A stretch of 18,225 bases of DNA from JBBCJT01 sp037190665 (lineage in GTDB: Bacteria > Pseudomonadota > Alphaproteobacteria > Acetobacterales > Acetobacteraceae): positions 1 through 18,225 of the forward strand of contig JBBCJT010000085.1 in the NCBI GenBank assembly GCA_037190665.1. Direction: 5' to 3'. The first letter of the stretch is position 1. Every line of letters starts with the position of its first letter. Below, piece by piece: positions 1-8,358 of this stretch. A program made the position numbers and the translations under genes. A model generated the notes under the pieces. That model was not told the origin of the DNA, searched no databases, and saw nothing but the letters and a program-made list of their open reading frames with translations.

Positions 1-73
1 ACGACGCTCATGCGCGCTCGCTTAGCACGCGCCGGGGAAACCGGTAGACTGCACGCAAAGGTTGCGGATCCCG

Positions 74-2167
74 ATGTCTTCCACCACGCAGGCGATAGGA
101 CTGGCGGAGGCTCCTCCGTCGCGCGTGGCGGCCGCGCTGGCGGCGCAGCGGGATCGGCTGTTCCTCTGGCTGCCGGTCTGCATGGGCGTCGGCGTGCTGC
201 TGTACTTCAGCCTGACGAAGGAACCGCCGGGCTGGTGGGGTGCGGCCGTCGCCCTGCCCGCCGTCGCAGCAGCCATGGCGCTGCGGCCCGGGCCGGCACG
301 CTGGGTGGTGTTCGGCATTGCCGCGGCGGGGCTCGGCTTCGCCGCGTGCGAGTGGCGCACGGCACGGGCCCCGCCGCTGGCGCCGCTGCCGATGCGGGCC
401 GTGGTGGTCGAGGGGCAGGTCGTCGGTGTCGATCTGCTGGCGGAAGGGCGGCGGATCGCGATCGAGGCGGCCCGGCTGGACGGCGCGCCGCCGCTGATTC
501 GGACGCTGCGGGTGCGGCTGCGCGCCAGGGACGCGACACCGCTCGCGGTGGGCAACCGCGTTTCGGTTCGCGCACGGCTGCTTGCTCCGCCCTGGCCGGC
601 CTATCCGGGTGCCGCGGATTTCCAGCGCAAGGCTTTCTTCGACGGCGTTGCCGGCAGCGGCTTCGCGCTCGGGTCCGCGCGGGTCGTGGGGCAGGACAAG
701 GTGGACCGGTTCGGCCTGATGATGCGGGCGCTGCGCGACCATGTCGTCACGCGCATCCTCGCCGCCCTGCCCGGTCCCGAAGGCGGCATCGCGGCGGCGC
801 TGCTCACCGGCGTCGTCACGGCGATCCCCGAAGCGGATCTCGTGGCATTCCGCGATTCCGGACTTGCGCATCTGCTCTCGGTCTCCGGCCTGCACATGGC
901 CATCGTGGTCGGGCTGGTGATGGCGAGCGTGCGGCTGGGGCTCGCGCTCGCAGAGACGCCGGCGCTGCGCCTGCCGTCCAAACAGATCGCCGCGCTGGCC
1001 GCGCTCGTCGGCGGCGGGCTGTATCTGCTGCTGACCGGCGCGCAGGTGCCGACGCTGCGGTCCTACCTCATGGCGGCGGTGGTGATGGTGGGCGTGATGT
1101 CGGGGCGGCCGGCGATCACGCTGCGCTCGCTGGCCCTCGCCGCGCTGGTCGTGCTCGCCACCACGCCCGAACAGCTCATCGGCCCCAGCTTCCAGATGAG
1201 CTTCGCCGCCGTGCTGGCGCTGATCGCCGGCTGGGAGGCGATGCGGCTGCGGCTGCTCGCGCTGCGCACGCGGAGCGGCATGGCCGGCAGGATCGGCCTG
1301 TATGTCGCGGGTATGGTGCTGACCTCGGTGCTCGCCGGCCTCGCGACCGCCCCCTTCGCCGCCTACCATTTCGAGCGTGCGCAGCTCTGGTCCGTGGCCG
1401 CGAACATGGCGGCGCTGCCGCTGACCTCCGTGCTGGTGATGCCGGCCGGGGTGATCGCGCTGCTGCTGATGCCGTTCGGCCTCGAGCCGCTGGCGCTCCT
1501 GCCGATGGGATGGGGCATCACGGCGACGCTGTGGATCGCCCATGGCGTCGCGGGATGGCCCTACGCGGCGGTGAACGTGCCGGTGATGCCGAACTGGGGC
1601 ATCGGCTGCGTGACGGGCGGCATGCTGCTGCTCGCGCTGTGGCGCGGCAAGCTGCGGCAGGCGGGCATTCCGCTGTTGCTCGCCGGCATGGCCGCGCCCT
1701 GGACCGCCGCGCCGCCCACGGCGGTGGTCACGCAGGATGCGCGGATGATCGTGCTGGCCAGCGCGGAGGGATCGCTCATGCACCGGCAGACCGGCGCATC
1801 CCGCTTCGCGCAGGGCCAGCTCGAACGGCTGTTCCGCAGCGACGGCTTCGCACCGCTCCCCTGCACCACCCCGGCCTGCCGGCCGGAAGGCAGCTCTACA
1901 CTGCTGGTGCGCGAGCCGAGCCGGCGCATGGCATGCGGCGAGGCCGCGCTGGTCGTCTCGCCGGAGCCGCTTCGTGGCGCGTGCCGTGGGAAGCCCGCCA
2001 TCGATCGCTTCGATGTGTGGCGAAACGGCGCGCATGCGGCGTGGATGGAGAACGGCGCGGTGCGCATCGTCTCCGACCGGGCGTTGCGCGGTGCGCGCCC
2101 CTGGGTGCCGCCGGTGCCGCAACCCCGCGCGCGGACGCAGCAGGTGCCGAAGCAGCCTCGCGGCTGA
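74..2167 (+). CDS. comEC: ComEC/Rec2-family DNA internalisation channel, alphaproteobacterial type
   Basis: Predicted inner-membrane protein of about 697 residues that would carry incoming single-stranded DNA across the cytoplasmic membrane during natural transformation. Two or three hydrophobic N-terminal segments (residues about 30-90) lead into a soluble OB-like region (about 105-210, DUF4131 type). The polytopic Competence domain (about 225-520) follows. It carries the family signature SGLAHLLSVSGLHM near residues 262-275, and P-x-x-RS-x-x-M and FQMSF motifs near 326-333 and 373-377. The C-terminal 150 residues have a Cys pair (CTTPAC) but no HxHxDH metal motif, so the metallo-beta-lactamase domain of Bacillus-type ComEC is absent or degenerate, as I recall for many alphaproteobacterial versions. 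I chose the ATG at 74. A TTG at 62 is in frame but less likely, and neither has a convincing ribosome site. No other competence genes are in the window, so a working uptake system is not shown. Confidence 0.93.
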   Translation: MSSTTQAIGLAEAPPSRVAAALAAQRDRLFLWLPVCMGVGVLLYFSLTKEPPGWWGAAVALPAVAAAMALRPGPARWVVFGIAAAGLGFAACEWRTARAPPLAPLPMRAVVVEGQVVGVDLLAEGRRIAIEAARLDGAPPLIRTLRVRLRARDATPLAVGNRVSVRARLLAPPWPAYPGAADFQRKAFFDGVAGSGFALGSARVVGQDKVDRFGLMMRALRDHVVTRILAALPGPEGGIAAALLTGVVTAIPEADLVAFRDSGLAHLLSVSGLHMAIVVGLVMASVRLGLALAETPALRLPSKQIAALAALVGGGLYLLLTGAQVPTLRSYLMAAVVMVGVMSGRPAITLRSLALAALVVLATTPEQLIGPSFQMSFAAVLALIAGWEAMRLRLLALRTRSGMAGRIGLYVAGMVLTSVLAGLATAPFAAYHFERAQLWSVAANMAALPLTSVLVMPAGVIALLLMPFGLEPLALLPMGWGITATLWIAHGVAGWPYAAVNVPVMPNWGIGCVTGGMLLLALWRGKLRQAGIPLLLAGMAAPWTAAPPTAVVTQDARMIVLASAEGSLMHRQTGASRFAQGQLERLFRSDGFAPLPCTTPACRPEGSSTLLVREPSRRMACGEAALVVSPEPLRGACRGKPAIDRFDVWRNGAHAAWMENGAVRIVSDRALRGARPWVPPVPQPRARTQQVPKQPRG

Positions 2168-2174
2168 ACGCCGC

Positions 2175-2606
2175 TCAGGTGGAGGCGGCGCTTTCGCCCG
2201 TGTCCCATTCCGCGTTCAGTTCGGCGAGGCGTGCTTCCAGCGCGCTGCGTCGCCGCCGCGTGCGCAACCCCATCAGCAGCAGCGCCATGCTTTCCCCAGC
2301 CTGCGCCGCCAGCCAGCCGCAGGCAGCCGCGATCCACGGCCAGCCGAGTGCGGCCGGGTCGCTCAGCACCGCAAGCCCGGCGTCCAGCCCCCCGCCCATC
2401 CGCCACGTCTCCCACAACGGGATCAGCGCCGCGGCGGAGGCGGGCAGCATCATCGCGCGCAGCAGCGGCCGGCCCGGGTCGCGGTCCAGCAGCGCGCCGG
2501 CCACAGCCGGGGCCAGCAGCACGACGGTGACGACGCCCAGCCCCGGCACCAGCGCAAGACCGAGCCCGAAGCCGATCCCCGCCGCGATGCTCAACACGTT
2601 CCGCAT
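2175..2606 (-). CDS. Small hypothetical inner-membrane protein downstream of the pseudokinase
   Basis: A 143-residue protein I do not recognise as a named family. It has a long glycine/alanine-rich hydrophobic start (residues about 4-40, room for one or two membrane spans), a second hydrophobic stretch (about 48-66) and a third (about 88-112). A strongly basic RTRRRR turn and a short charged helical tail (SALEARLAELNAEW) follow; by the positive-inside rule the tail would face the cytoplasm. Its ATG is preceded by GGAGGG at good spacing, and only 18 nt separate it from the TAG of the pseudokinase upstream, so the two are very likely co-transcribed. It converges on comEC with a 7-nt gap. A role as a membrane partner of the pseudokinase is inference from position only. 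Confidence 0.75.
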   Translation of the reverse strand: MRNVLSIAAGIGFGLGLALVPGLGVVTVVLLAPAVAGALLDRDPGRPLLRAMMLPASAAALIPLWETWRMGGGLDAGLAVLSDPAALGWPWIAAACGWLAAQAGESMALLLMGLRTRRRRSALEARLAELNAEWDTGESAAST

Positions 2607-2625
2607 GGTTCCCTCCGCTCCGTGG

Positions 2626-4557
2626 CTACAGAAGCGAGCGCAGCACCAGCGCCGCCGTCACCAGCAGCCCGCCGGCGGCTGCGGCCTCGCGGCCGATGCG
2701 GCGCGCTGCAAGCGGCCGGCGCTGCCTGTCTGAATCGAGCGCCGCGATCGCGGTGAGCAGCGACTCGCGTTCCGCCACCGCGGCACGCGCGCCGGCGCGA
2801 TCGGCGGCCAGTTCCTCGGGCGATTCCATCGCCATCAGCATCGGCGCGATCCTCCCCTGTGGCGCCAGCGTGGCCAGCCGGTCAGCGATCCGCTTGCGGC
2901 GGCTGCGGCTGGCGATGCCGACAAGTGCCGCCGCCGCCCCTTCCGCGAGCCAGCCCGACAGATGCGGCGTCGGCTCACCCAGCAACCGGGTTTCCATCCG
3001 CGCGACCAACCGCATCTGCGCGAGGGGCGCGAGATGGGGTTGCGAGGCATTGGTCATGTCCGCCGCTTCCCGCTCGGCTCCGCCCGGCAGATGCACGGCA
3101 AGGAAGGGCAACAGCGCACGGTCGATCGGTCCGTGCTGCCGCAGTTCCGGGCGCTCTGCCGCACGCTCCAGCGTAGCGAACAATGCCTCCAGCCCCGTCA
3201 CGGCGGAGCCGGCGACAGCCGCGCCTTCGGCTGGCAACAGCGGGTTGAGGTGGAATGCCACGCGATCCAAGCCGCCGGTCGGGCCACCAAGACGCAGCAA
3301 TGCGGCCAGACTGCGCGCTTCCCGCCGCAGCGTCGTCGCCTCCTCCTCGCTGCCACGCTGCTCTGCCCAGGTTGCGAGACCCTCCTGCGCCACCAAGTCC
3401 CGCAACGCATCGAGGTCCGGAAACCCGGCGGCGCGGGCGTGTGCGATGGCGGGGCCGAGTCCGTCCGGCCAAAGCGCGAACCCTCGCCAGCACAACGGCG
3501 CCAGCGGATCGAGCGCGGCCACGCTGCGGGCGATCAGCGTGCCGTCATCGCCGGCGACGCGCACGATCTCCTCGATCGCGGCGGCGGCGACCGGATCGGC
3601 GAGGCCACGGCGGAGCCAGCGCGGCACCTCGCCTCCGCGCACCAGCGCGGCGGCATCCGAGGGGTGCGAGGCCATGGCATGGGCAAGGCCCCGCGCGTCT
3701 CGGCAGGCGAGCCCGCCCACATTGATAGGCGTCCCGGCGCGCCGGACCGGGCGCGCCGGCGGACGCGACAGGCGGCCCTGCGCGGCAGCCGCCAGATTGT
3801 GAGCGTGCGGACGCAGGGCCGGGTCGTCAGCGAGCATCGCCCGCAACAGCTCCGTCAGTCCTGGCCCGAGCCGCGCGCCCTCGGTCAGCGCCGCGAAGCT
3901 GCCGCGCTCGATCTGGCGGCGAACGATCTCCTCCTCCGCCATGCCTTCCAGCGGCAGCTTGCCGAGCGCGAGTGCGAGCAGCGTGGCGCCCAGCGCGAAC
4001 ACGTCGTCCGCCGGGGTCGCCGCACCACGCGCCTCCGGCCGGCACATGCCCAGATAGGGTGGTTCCACCGCCGCCGGCTGGAAGCTGCCGGGCGAGGCGG
4101 CCCATGCCTCCCCCAGCACCAGACCGCCGCTGCCACGGAAGATGTTGGCGGGGCGGATACCACGATGGGTCAGCCCCCGCTCGGCCAGCGCGGCCAGCGT
4201 CCGTGCCAGCGCGGGCAGGACCGTGCCCAGCAGCACCGTTCCCGCAACCGGCCCGCCCGTGGCGAGCGAGGGGCCCGGCGGCGCGGGGCAGATCACGAAC
4301 CACGCCTCCCCCGCGCCGGCGGGCGCGGCACCGTGGCCGAGGGGGCGCAGCAGGCCGGGTACGGCCGACAGGTCCTGACCGAGCGCAGCCGCGCGCGGCG
4401 GCAGGTCGCGGCGGCATTCCACCGCCATCAGCGCCGCCGCCGGGTCGTCCCGGTCAGCCACCGCGTAGGCGGCGAGCCCGCTCCCGGTATCGGTGAGCGG
4501 GCGGTCGAGCAGCGGACGGTAGCGTCCGGCGATGGGGAACGTTCTGTCCTGGGCCAT
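2626..4557 (-). CDS. Tail-anchored protein kinase-like protein, probable pseudokinase
   Basis: About 643 residues. The N-terminal 270 or so follow a Hanks-type Ser/Thr kinase fold. The catalytic loop is HRGIRPAN, where active kinases have HRDxKPxN, near residues 131-138. The DFG position reads GEA, near 149-151. A RPEA segment replaces APE, and the subdomain IX DDVFALG is intact near 184-190. The beta3 lysine position holds Glu (MAVEC). With the Lys, HRD Asp and DFG Asp all gone, phosphotransfer is unlikely and a pseudokinase or scaffold role fits better. Residues about 280-610 form an Ala/Leu-rich helical region I cannot assign. The last 20 residues are a hydrophobic segment (GGLLVTAALVLRSLL) that would anchor the C-terminus in the inner membrane, leaving the kinase-like domain in the cytoplasm. 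The ATG at 4557 is chosen; an in-frame ATG at 4569 is an alternative, and neither has a good ribosome site. It heads a two-gene unit and is divergent from sitA. Confidence 0.82.
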   Translation of the reverse strand: MAQDRTFPIAGRYRPLLDRPLTDTGSGLAAYAVADRDDPAAALMAVECRRDLPPRAAALGQDLSAVPGLLRPLGHGAAPAGAGEAWFVICPAPPGPSLATGGPVAGTVLLGTVLPALARTLAALAERGLTHRGIRPANIFRGSGGLVLGEAWAASPGSFQPAAVEPPYLGMCRPEARGAATPADDVFALGATLLALALGKLPLEGMAEEEIVRRQIERGSFAALTEGARLGPGLTELLRAMLADDPALRPHAHNLAAAAQGRLSRPPARPVRRAGTPINVGGLACRDARGLAHAMASHPSDAAALVRGGEVPRWLRRGLADPVAAAAIEEIVRVAGDDGTLIARSVAALDPLAPLCWRGFALWPDGLGPAIAHARAAGFPDLDALRDLVAQEGLATWAEQRGSEEEATTLRREARSLAALLRLGGPTGGLDRVAFHLNPLLPAEGAAVAGSAVTGLEALFATLERAAERPELRQHGPIDRALLPFLAVHLPGGAEREAADMTNASQPHLAPLAQMRLVARMETRLLGEPTPHLSGWLAEGAAAALVGIASRSRRKRIADRLATLAPQGRIAPMLMAMESPEELAADRAGARAAVAERESLLTAIAALDSDRQRRPLAARRIGREAAAAGGLLVTAALVLRSLL

Positions 4558-4647
4558 CCTGGCGCGCATCTTCCCCGCGCCGCGTTGACAGAGGCTGAAC
4601 GGTGCCGGTCCGCAAAAAATCGCCGGCGGTGCAGCCTTGGCTCTTGA

Positions 4648-4665
4648 ATGTAGCCTATGCTACAT
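4648..4665. promoter_or_regulatory. Candidate MntR-like operator in the sitA promoter
   Basis: Perfect inverted repeat ATGTAGC-CTAT-GCTACAT (7-bp arms, 4-bp spacer) in an otherwise GC-rich region, ending 8 nt before the sitA ATG. The TAGC-N4-GCTA core is the one I recall for E. coli MntR sites. A -10-like TATGCT (4656-4661) lies inside it, so a bound repressor would block transcription. Assignment to MntR rather than another metal regulator is inference. Confidence 0.6.
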
Positions 4666-4673
4666 GTCTAGTA

Positions 4674-5597
4674 ATGCGCATGACCGTGAAGCTGACTGCA
4701 CACCGGACCATCGCCCTGCTGGCCACGCTGATGCTGATGCTCCCCGGCCTCGTCGCCGCGCAGCAGGCGCGGCCGAAGCGCGTGGTGACGACCTTCACCA
4801 TCCTGCAGGACATGGCCCAGAATGTGGCTGGCGAGGCGGCGCTGGTGGAATCGATCACTCGCCCCGGCGCGGAGATCCACGACTACGAGCCTACCCCGCT
4901 CGATGTCGTGAAGGCGCAGGCCGCCGATCTCGTCCTGTGGAACGGCCTCAACCTCGAACGCTGGTTCGAGCGCTTCTTCCAGCGCGTGAGGGACGTTCCC
5001 TCGGCCGTGCTGACCGAGGGGATCGAGCCCATCGCCATCCCCTCCGGCCCCTATGCCGGCAAGCCCAACCCGCATTCCTGGATGTCGCCGGCTAACGCGC
5101 TGATCTACGTGGAGAACATCCGCAAGGCGCTGGTCCGGCTCGATCCCGACAACAGCGCGACCTACGACCGCAACGCCGCCGCCTATGCCGAGCGGCTGCG
5201 CGCGCTGGATGCGCCGGTGCGCGCACGGCTCGCGACGATCCCCGCACAGAACCGCTGGCTGGTGAGTTGCGAGGGTGCCTTCTCCTACCTCACCCAGAGC
5301 TACGGGTTGCAGGAACTGTCGCTGTGGCCGGTCAACGCCGATGACGAGGGCACGCCGCAGCAGGTGCGCCGCGTGGTCGATACCGTGCGCCGCAACCGCA
5401 TCCCGGTGCTGTTCTGCGAAAGCACCGTCAGCGACCGCGCCATGCGGCAGGTGGCACGCGAGACCGGGGCACGCTTCGCCGGCGTGCTGTACGTGGACAG
5501 CCTGACCGCCCCCGACGGACCCGCGCCCACCTTCATCGACCTGCTGAAGGTGAATGCGGACACGATCGTGAACGCCTTCACGCAGGCGCGCCGGTGA
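4674..5597 (+). CDS. sitA: Mn/Fe ABC transporter periplasmic binding protein SitA/YfeA type
   Basis: Periplasmic solute-binding protein (cluster A-I) that would capture Mn2+ or Fe2+ and deliver it to SitCD. From the ATG at 4674 it has 307 residues: a Sec signal peptide (basic MRMTVKLTAHR, then a hydrophobic core, cleavage near GLVAA-QQA) and a mature two-lobe fold. The four likely metal ligands are His69 (IHDYEPTP), His134 (KPNPHSWMSP), Glu200 (SCEGAFSY) and Asp275 (LYVDSLT). Their spacing of 65, 66 and 75 residues equals that I recall for Y. pestis YfeA (H76, H141, E207, D282). There is no His-rich loop of the kind typical of ZnuA, which argues against a zinc-only transporter. The ATG at 4674 (or the ATG at 4680) is preferred because it begins the signal peptide; the frame is open back to 4602. 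No Shine-Dalgarno precedes it. The stop codon overlaps the sitB start. Confidence 0.93.
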   Translation: MRMTVKLTAHRTIALLATLMLMLPGLVAAQQARPKRVVTTFTILQDMAQNVAGEAALVESITRPGAEIHDYEPTPLDVVKAQAADLVLWNGLNLERWFERFFQRVRDVPSAVLTEGIEPIAIPSGPYAGKPNPHSWMSPANALIYVENIRKALVRLDPDNSATYDRNAAAYAERLRALDAPVRARLATIPAQNRWLVSCEGAFSYLTQSYGLQELSLWPVNADDEGTPQQVRRVVDTVRRNRIPVLFCESTVSDRAMRQVARETGARFAGVLYVDSLTAPDGPAPTFIDLLKVNADTIVNAFTQARR

Positions 5598-6541
5598 TGC
5601 GGATGGACATGGATGCGGGCATGCTCGCTGGCGGGCACGCGCGCGCCGACGCCGCCCCCCTGACCGTGCGCGCCGTCTCAGCGGATCGCCTCGACCTCGC
5701 GGTGGATCGCGTCACCGTCGCCTATCCCAACGGCCATGTCGCGTTGCGCGATGCCTCGCTGCGCCTGGAGGGACCGACGATCTGCGGCCTGCTCGGCGTC
5801 AACGGCGCGGGCAAGTCCACGCTGTTCAAGGCGGTGATGGGCATGGTCACGCCCGCCACAGGCAGCGTCCGCATCGCCGGCGGCAGCGTCGAGGCGGCGC
5901 AGCGGCGCAACTGGGTCGCCTACGTGCCGCAGGCCGAGGAGGTGGACTGGGCCTTCCCGGTCAGCGTGCGCGATGTCGTGATGATGGGCCGGTACGGCTA
6001 CATGGGGCGTCTGCGCATCCCGCGCGCGGCGGACCGCGCGGCCGTGGAGGCGGCATTGCTGCGCGTCGGCATGGCGGAGTTCGCCGACCGGCAGATCGGC
6101 CAGCTCTCCGGCGGGCAGAAGAAGCGCGTGTTCCTCGCCCGCGCGCTGGCGCAGGACGGGCGGCTGATCCTGCTCGACGAACCCTTCGGCGGCGTGGACG
6201 TCACCACGCAGGAGCAGCTCACCCAGTTGCTGCGTGAGCTGCGTGACGAGGGCCGCATCATCCTCGTCTCCACCCACGACCTCGCCAGCGTGCCGGGGTT
6301 CTGCGACCGGGTGGCGCTGGTGAAGGGCACCGTGCTCGCGGCCGGGCCGACGGCGGAGGTGTTCACGCCAGCGAACCTCGCCGCCGCGTTTGGCGACAGT
6401 CTCAGCCTGCGCGCGCTCGCCGGTGCGGTGGCTGCCGAGGCGGCAGTGCTGGTGCCCGGGCGCGACGGGGAGACGCTGGTGCTCTCCTCCAACGGCGAGG
6501 TGATCGGCCGGCTCGCGCCCGAGCGGCCCAGCCATGCCTGA
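5597..6541 (+). CDS. sitB: Mn/Fe ABC transporter ATP-binding protein
   Basis: Cytoplasmic ATPase of about 314 residues that powers the SitCD permease. After about 35 non-conserved residues the ABC domain begins. It shows Walker A GVNGAGKST (about 67-75), Q-loop VPQAEE (Q112), signature LSGGQKKR (about 170-177), Walker B LILLDEP (about 190-196) and switch His in STHD (His227). All catalytic motifs are intact. The C-terminal 80 residues are family-like, with no extra domain I recognise. The ATG at 5597 overlaps the sitA TGA (TGATG), indicating translational coupling. A GTG at 5594 and an ATG at 5603 are in-frame alternatives, and the Met-rich N-terminus makes the exact start uncertain. It overlaps sitC by 8 nt. 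Confidence 0.94.
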   Translation: MRMDMDAGMLAGGHARADAAPLTVRAVSADRLDLAVDRVTVAYPNGHVALRDASLRLEGPTICGLLGVNGAGKSTLFKAVMGMVTPATGSVRIAGGSVEAAQRRNWVAYVPQAEEVDWAFPVSVRDVVMMGRYGYMGRLRIPRAADRAAVEAALLRVGMAEFADRQIGQLSGGQKKRVFLARALAQDGRLILLDEPFGGVDVTTQEQLTQLLRELRDEGRIILVSTHDLASVPGFCDRVALVKGTVLAAGPTAEVFTPANLAAAFGDSLSLRALAGAVAAEAAVLVPGRDGETLVLSSNGEVIGRLAPERPSHA

Positions 6542-7394
6542 GGCGCTGCTGGTCCCCTTCGAGTACGAGTACATGCGCAACGCCATGTGGGTCAGCGCGC
6601 TGATCGGCGGCGTCTGCGGGCTGCTGTCCTGCTTCGTGGCGCTGAAGGGCTGGTCGCTGCTCGGCGATGCGCTGTCGCACGCGGTGGTGCCGGGCGTGGC
6701 GCTGGCGTGGATATTGGGCCTGCCCTTCGCGCTCGGCGCCTTCGCGGCGGGGCTGGCCGCCGCCTGGCTGATGGTCTTCATCCGCCGCAACAGCCGCATC
6801 CGCGAGGACGCGACGATCGGCGTGGTCTTCACCGCCTTCTTCGGCCTCGGCCTCGTGCTGCTGTCGCTGTTCCCGAGCAATTTGCGCCTGCGCACCATCA
6901 TCTTCGGCAACGTCCTCGGCATCGCGCCGGAGGACATGGTGCAGATGCTGCTGATCGCGGCCGGCGTACTGGGAGTCATGGCCGTGCGCGGGCGGGACAT
7001 GACGCTGTGGGCCTTCGATGCGGCGCATGCGCGCGCCATCGGGCTGAACACCGGCTGGCTGCAGGCGCTGCTGCTGGGCTGCGTCGCCGCGGTCGCGGTT
7101 GCGGCGATGATCACCGTGGGCGCGGTGCTGGTGATAGCGATGCTGGTCGCCCCCGGCGCGACCGTCTACCTGCTGACCGACCGCTTCCGGGCCATGCTTC
7201 TCGGCGCGAGCCTGCTCGGCGCCGGTACCGCGCTGGTCGGCGCCTACCTCTCCTACTTCCTCGACGGATCGACGGGCGGCGTCATCGTCAGCCTGCAGGC
7301 GCTGGTCTTCCTGCTTGTACTGGTCTTCGCGCCGCGGCACGGACTGCTCGCCGGGCAGCGCGCGCGGCGGGCGGCGCGGATGGCGGCGGCATGA
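6534..7394 (+). CDS. sitC: Mn/Fe ABC transporter permease, first subunit
   Basis: A polytopic inner-membrane protein of 286 residues in the ABC-3 permease family, with about eight hydrophobic segments. Near residues 34-54 it carries the conserved LKGWSLLGDALSHAVVPG segment. Later stretches VKED-like (REDATIGVVFTAFF), FGNVLGI and HARAIGLN match the same positions in SitD. The N-terminus (EYEYMRNAMW) resembles the SitC/YfeC start as I recall it. It would form, with SitD, the heterodimeric channel for Mn2+/Fe2+. The ATG lies inside the end of sitB (8-nt overlap), and its stop overlaps the sitD start as ATGA, so the four genes are one coupled operon. Confidence 0.93.
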   Translation: MPEALLVPFEYEYMRNAMWVSALIGGVCGLLSCFVALKGWSLLGDALSHAVVPGVALAWILGLPFALGAFAAGLAAAWLMVFIRRNSRIREDATIGVVFTAFFGLGLVLLSLFPSNLRLRTIIFGNVLGIAPEDMVQMLLIAAGVLGVMAVRGRDMTLWAFDAAHARAIGLNTGWLQALLLGCVAAVAVAAMITVGAVLVIAMLVAPGATVYLLTDRFRAMLLGASLLGAGTALVGAYLSYFLDGSTGGVIVSLQALVFLLVLVFAPRHGLLAGQRARRAARMAAA

Positions 7395-8251
7395 TCGCGA
7401 GCCTGCTCGCCCCCCTCACCCACGGCTTCATGCTGGAGGCGATCGGCGTCGGCACGGTGGTCGCCATCGCCTGCGCGCTGCTCTCCTGCTTCATCGTGCT
7501 GAAGGGCTGGTCGCTGCTGGGCGACGCCATCTCGCACGCCGTGCTCCCCGGCGTGGTGCTGGCGTCGGCCGCCGGCATCTCGCTCGGCATCGGCGCGTTT
7601 GCGGCCGGCATGATCTGCGCGCTGGGGTCGGGCTTCATCCAGTCGCACAGCCGGGTGAAGGAGGATGCGGCACTGGGCGTGGTCTTCACCGGCATGTTCG
7701 CGATCGGGCTGGTGCTGCTCGCCTTCCTGACCACCGACGCGCACATCACCCACATCCTGTTCGGCAACATCCTGGGCATCGAGCCCGAGGATCTGTGGCA
7801 GACGCTGATCGCCGCCGGGCTCACCATCGCCGTGCTCGCGGTGAAGGGTCGCGATCTGATCCTGTTCTGCTTCGACCCCGCGCATGCGCGCAGCATCGGG
7901 CTGAACATCTCGGTGCTGCGCTACCTGTTCCTGGCGCTGCTGTCGGCCGCGGTGGTCGCGGGCGTGCAGGCGGTGGGCGTGATCCTGGTGGTCGCGCTGC
8001 TGATCACGCCGGGCTGCATCGGCTACCTGCTCGCCGACCGGTTCGGGCGCATGGCGGCGATCGCGGTCGCTGCCGCGGTGGCCGCGAACCTGGTCGGCAT
8101 CCTGGCGAGCTTCCACCTCAACGCCTCGCCCGCCGGCTGCATCGTGGTGGCGCTGTCACTGATCTTCGCCGTCACGCTTGTCGTCGCGCCGACCCATGGC
8201 CTGCTGGCGGCACGCCGCCGCACGGATGCGGCCGCCGTGCCCCAAGCCTGA
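7391..8251 (+). CDS. sitD: Mn/Fe ABC transporter permease, second subunit
   Basis: A second ABC-3 family permease, also 286 residues and clearly paralogous to SitC. It shares LKGWSLLGDAISHAVLPG near residues 34-51, VKEDAALGVVFTGMF, FGNILGIEPEDL and HARSIGLN. About eight membrane segments are visible and the C-terminus is basic and short. The start is fixed by the ATGA overlap with the sitC stop at 7391-7394. The frame is open far upstream of this point, but that part is only a shadow of sitC. The closeness of SitC and SitD fits an old tandem duplication, as is usual in sit/yfe operons. No clear terminator follows, so transcription could run on into the porin gene 107 nt downstream. Confidence 0.93.
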   Translation: MIASLLAPLTHGFMLEAIGVGTVVAIACALLSCFIVLKGWSLLGDAISHAVLPGVVLASAAGISLGIGAFAAGMICALGSGFIQSHSRVKEDAALGVVFTGMFAIGLVLLAFLTTDAHITHILFGNILGIEPEDLWQTLIAAGLTIAVLAVKGRDLILFCFDPAHARSIGLNISVLRYLFLALLSAAVVAGVQAVGVILVVALLITPGCIGYLLADRFGRMAAIAVAAAVAANLVGILASFHLNASPAGCIVVALSLIFAVTLVVAPTHGLLAARRRTDAAAVPQA

Positions 8252-8358
8252 CGCCGGCGCATCAGCCCGGATGACAAAATCGACACATATCAACGGCTCG
8301 CGGGGCAACCTGAAAGAGGACTAACGTGATCCTGATTTGATGCCCTGGAGCACGTCGG

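Noticed and set aside
1..11. A leftward ATG at 11 that could begin a divergent gene (M-S-V-V), possibly gltX, which is often near comEC in alphaproteobacteria
   Set aside because: Fewer than four codons are visible and no ribosome site precedes it, so nothing can be supported.
8..2122. 704-codon leftward open frame covering comEC
   Set aside because: The translation is Arg/His/Gln-rich low-complexity sequence typical of an antisense frame in GC-rich DNA; comEC on the other strand has clear family motifs.
4585..4590. Perfect TTGACA -35 hexamer upstream of sitA
   Set aside because: No -10-like sequence lies 15-19 nt downstream, and it is too far from the start and the palindrome.
2962..4647. 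561-codon rightward open frame antisense to the pseudokinase
   Set aside because: Arg/Gln-rich with no domain pattern; the opposite strand encodes recognisable kinase subdomains.
5678..7340. Long leftward frames (478 and 312 codons) across sitB and sitC
   Set aside because: They mirror the coding constraint of sitBC; no motifs, and they overlap each other.
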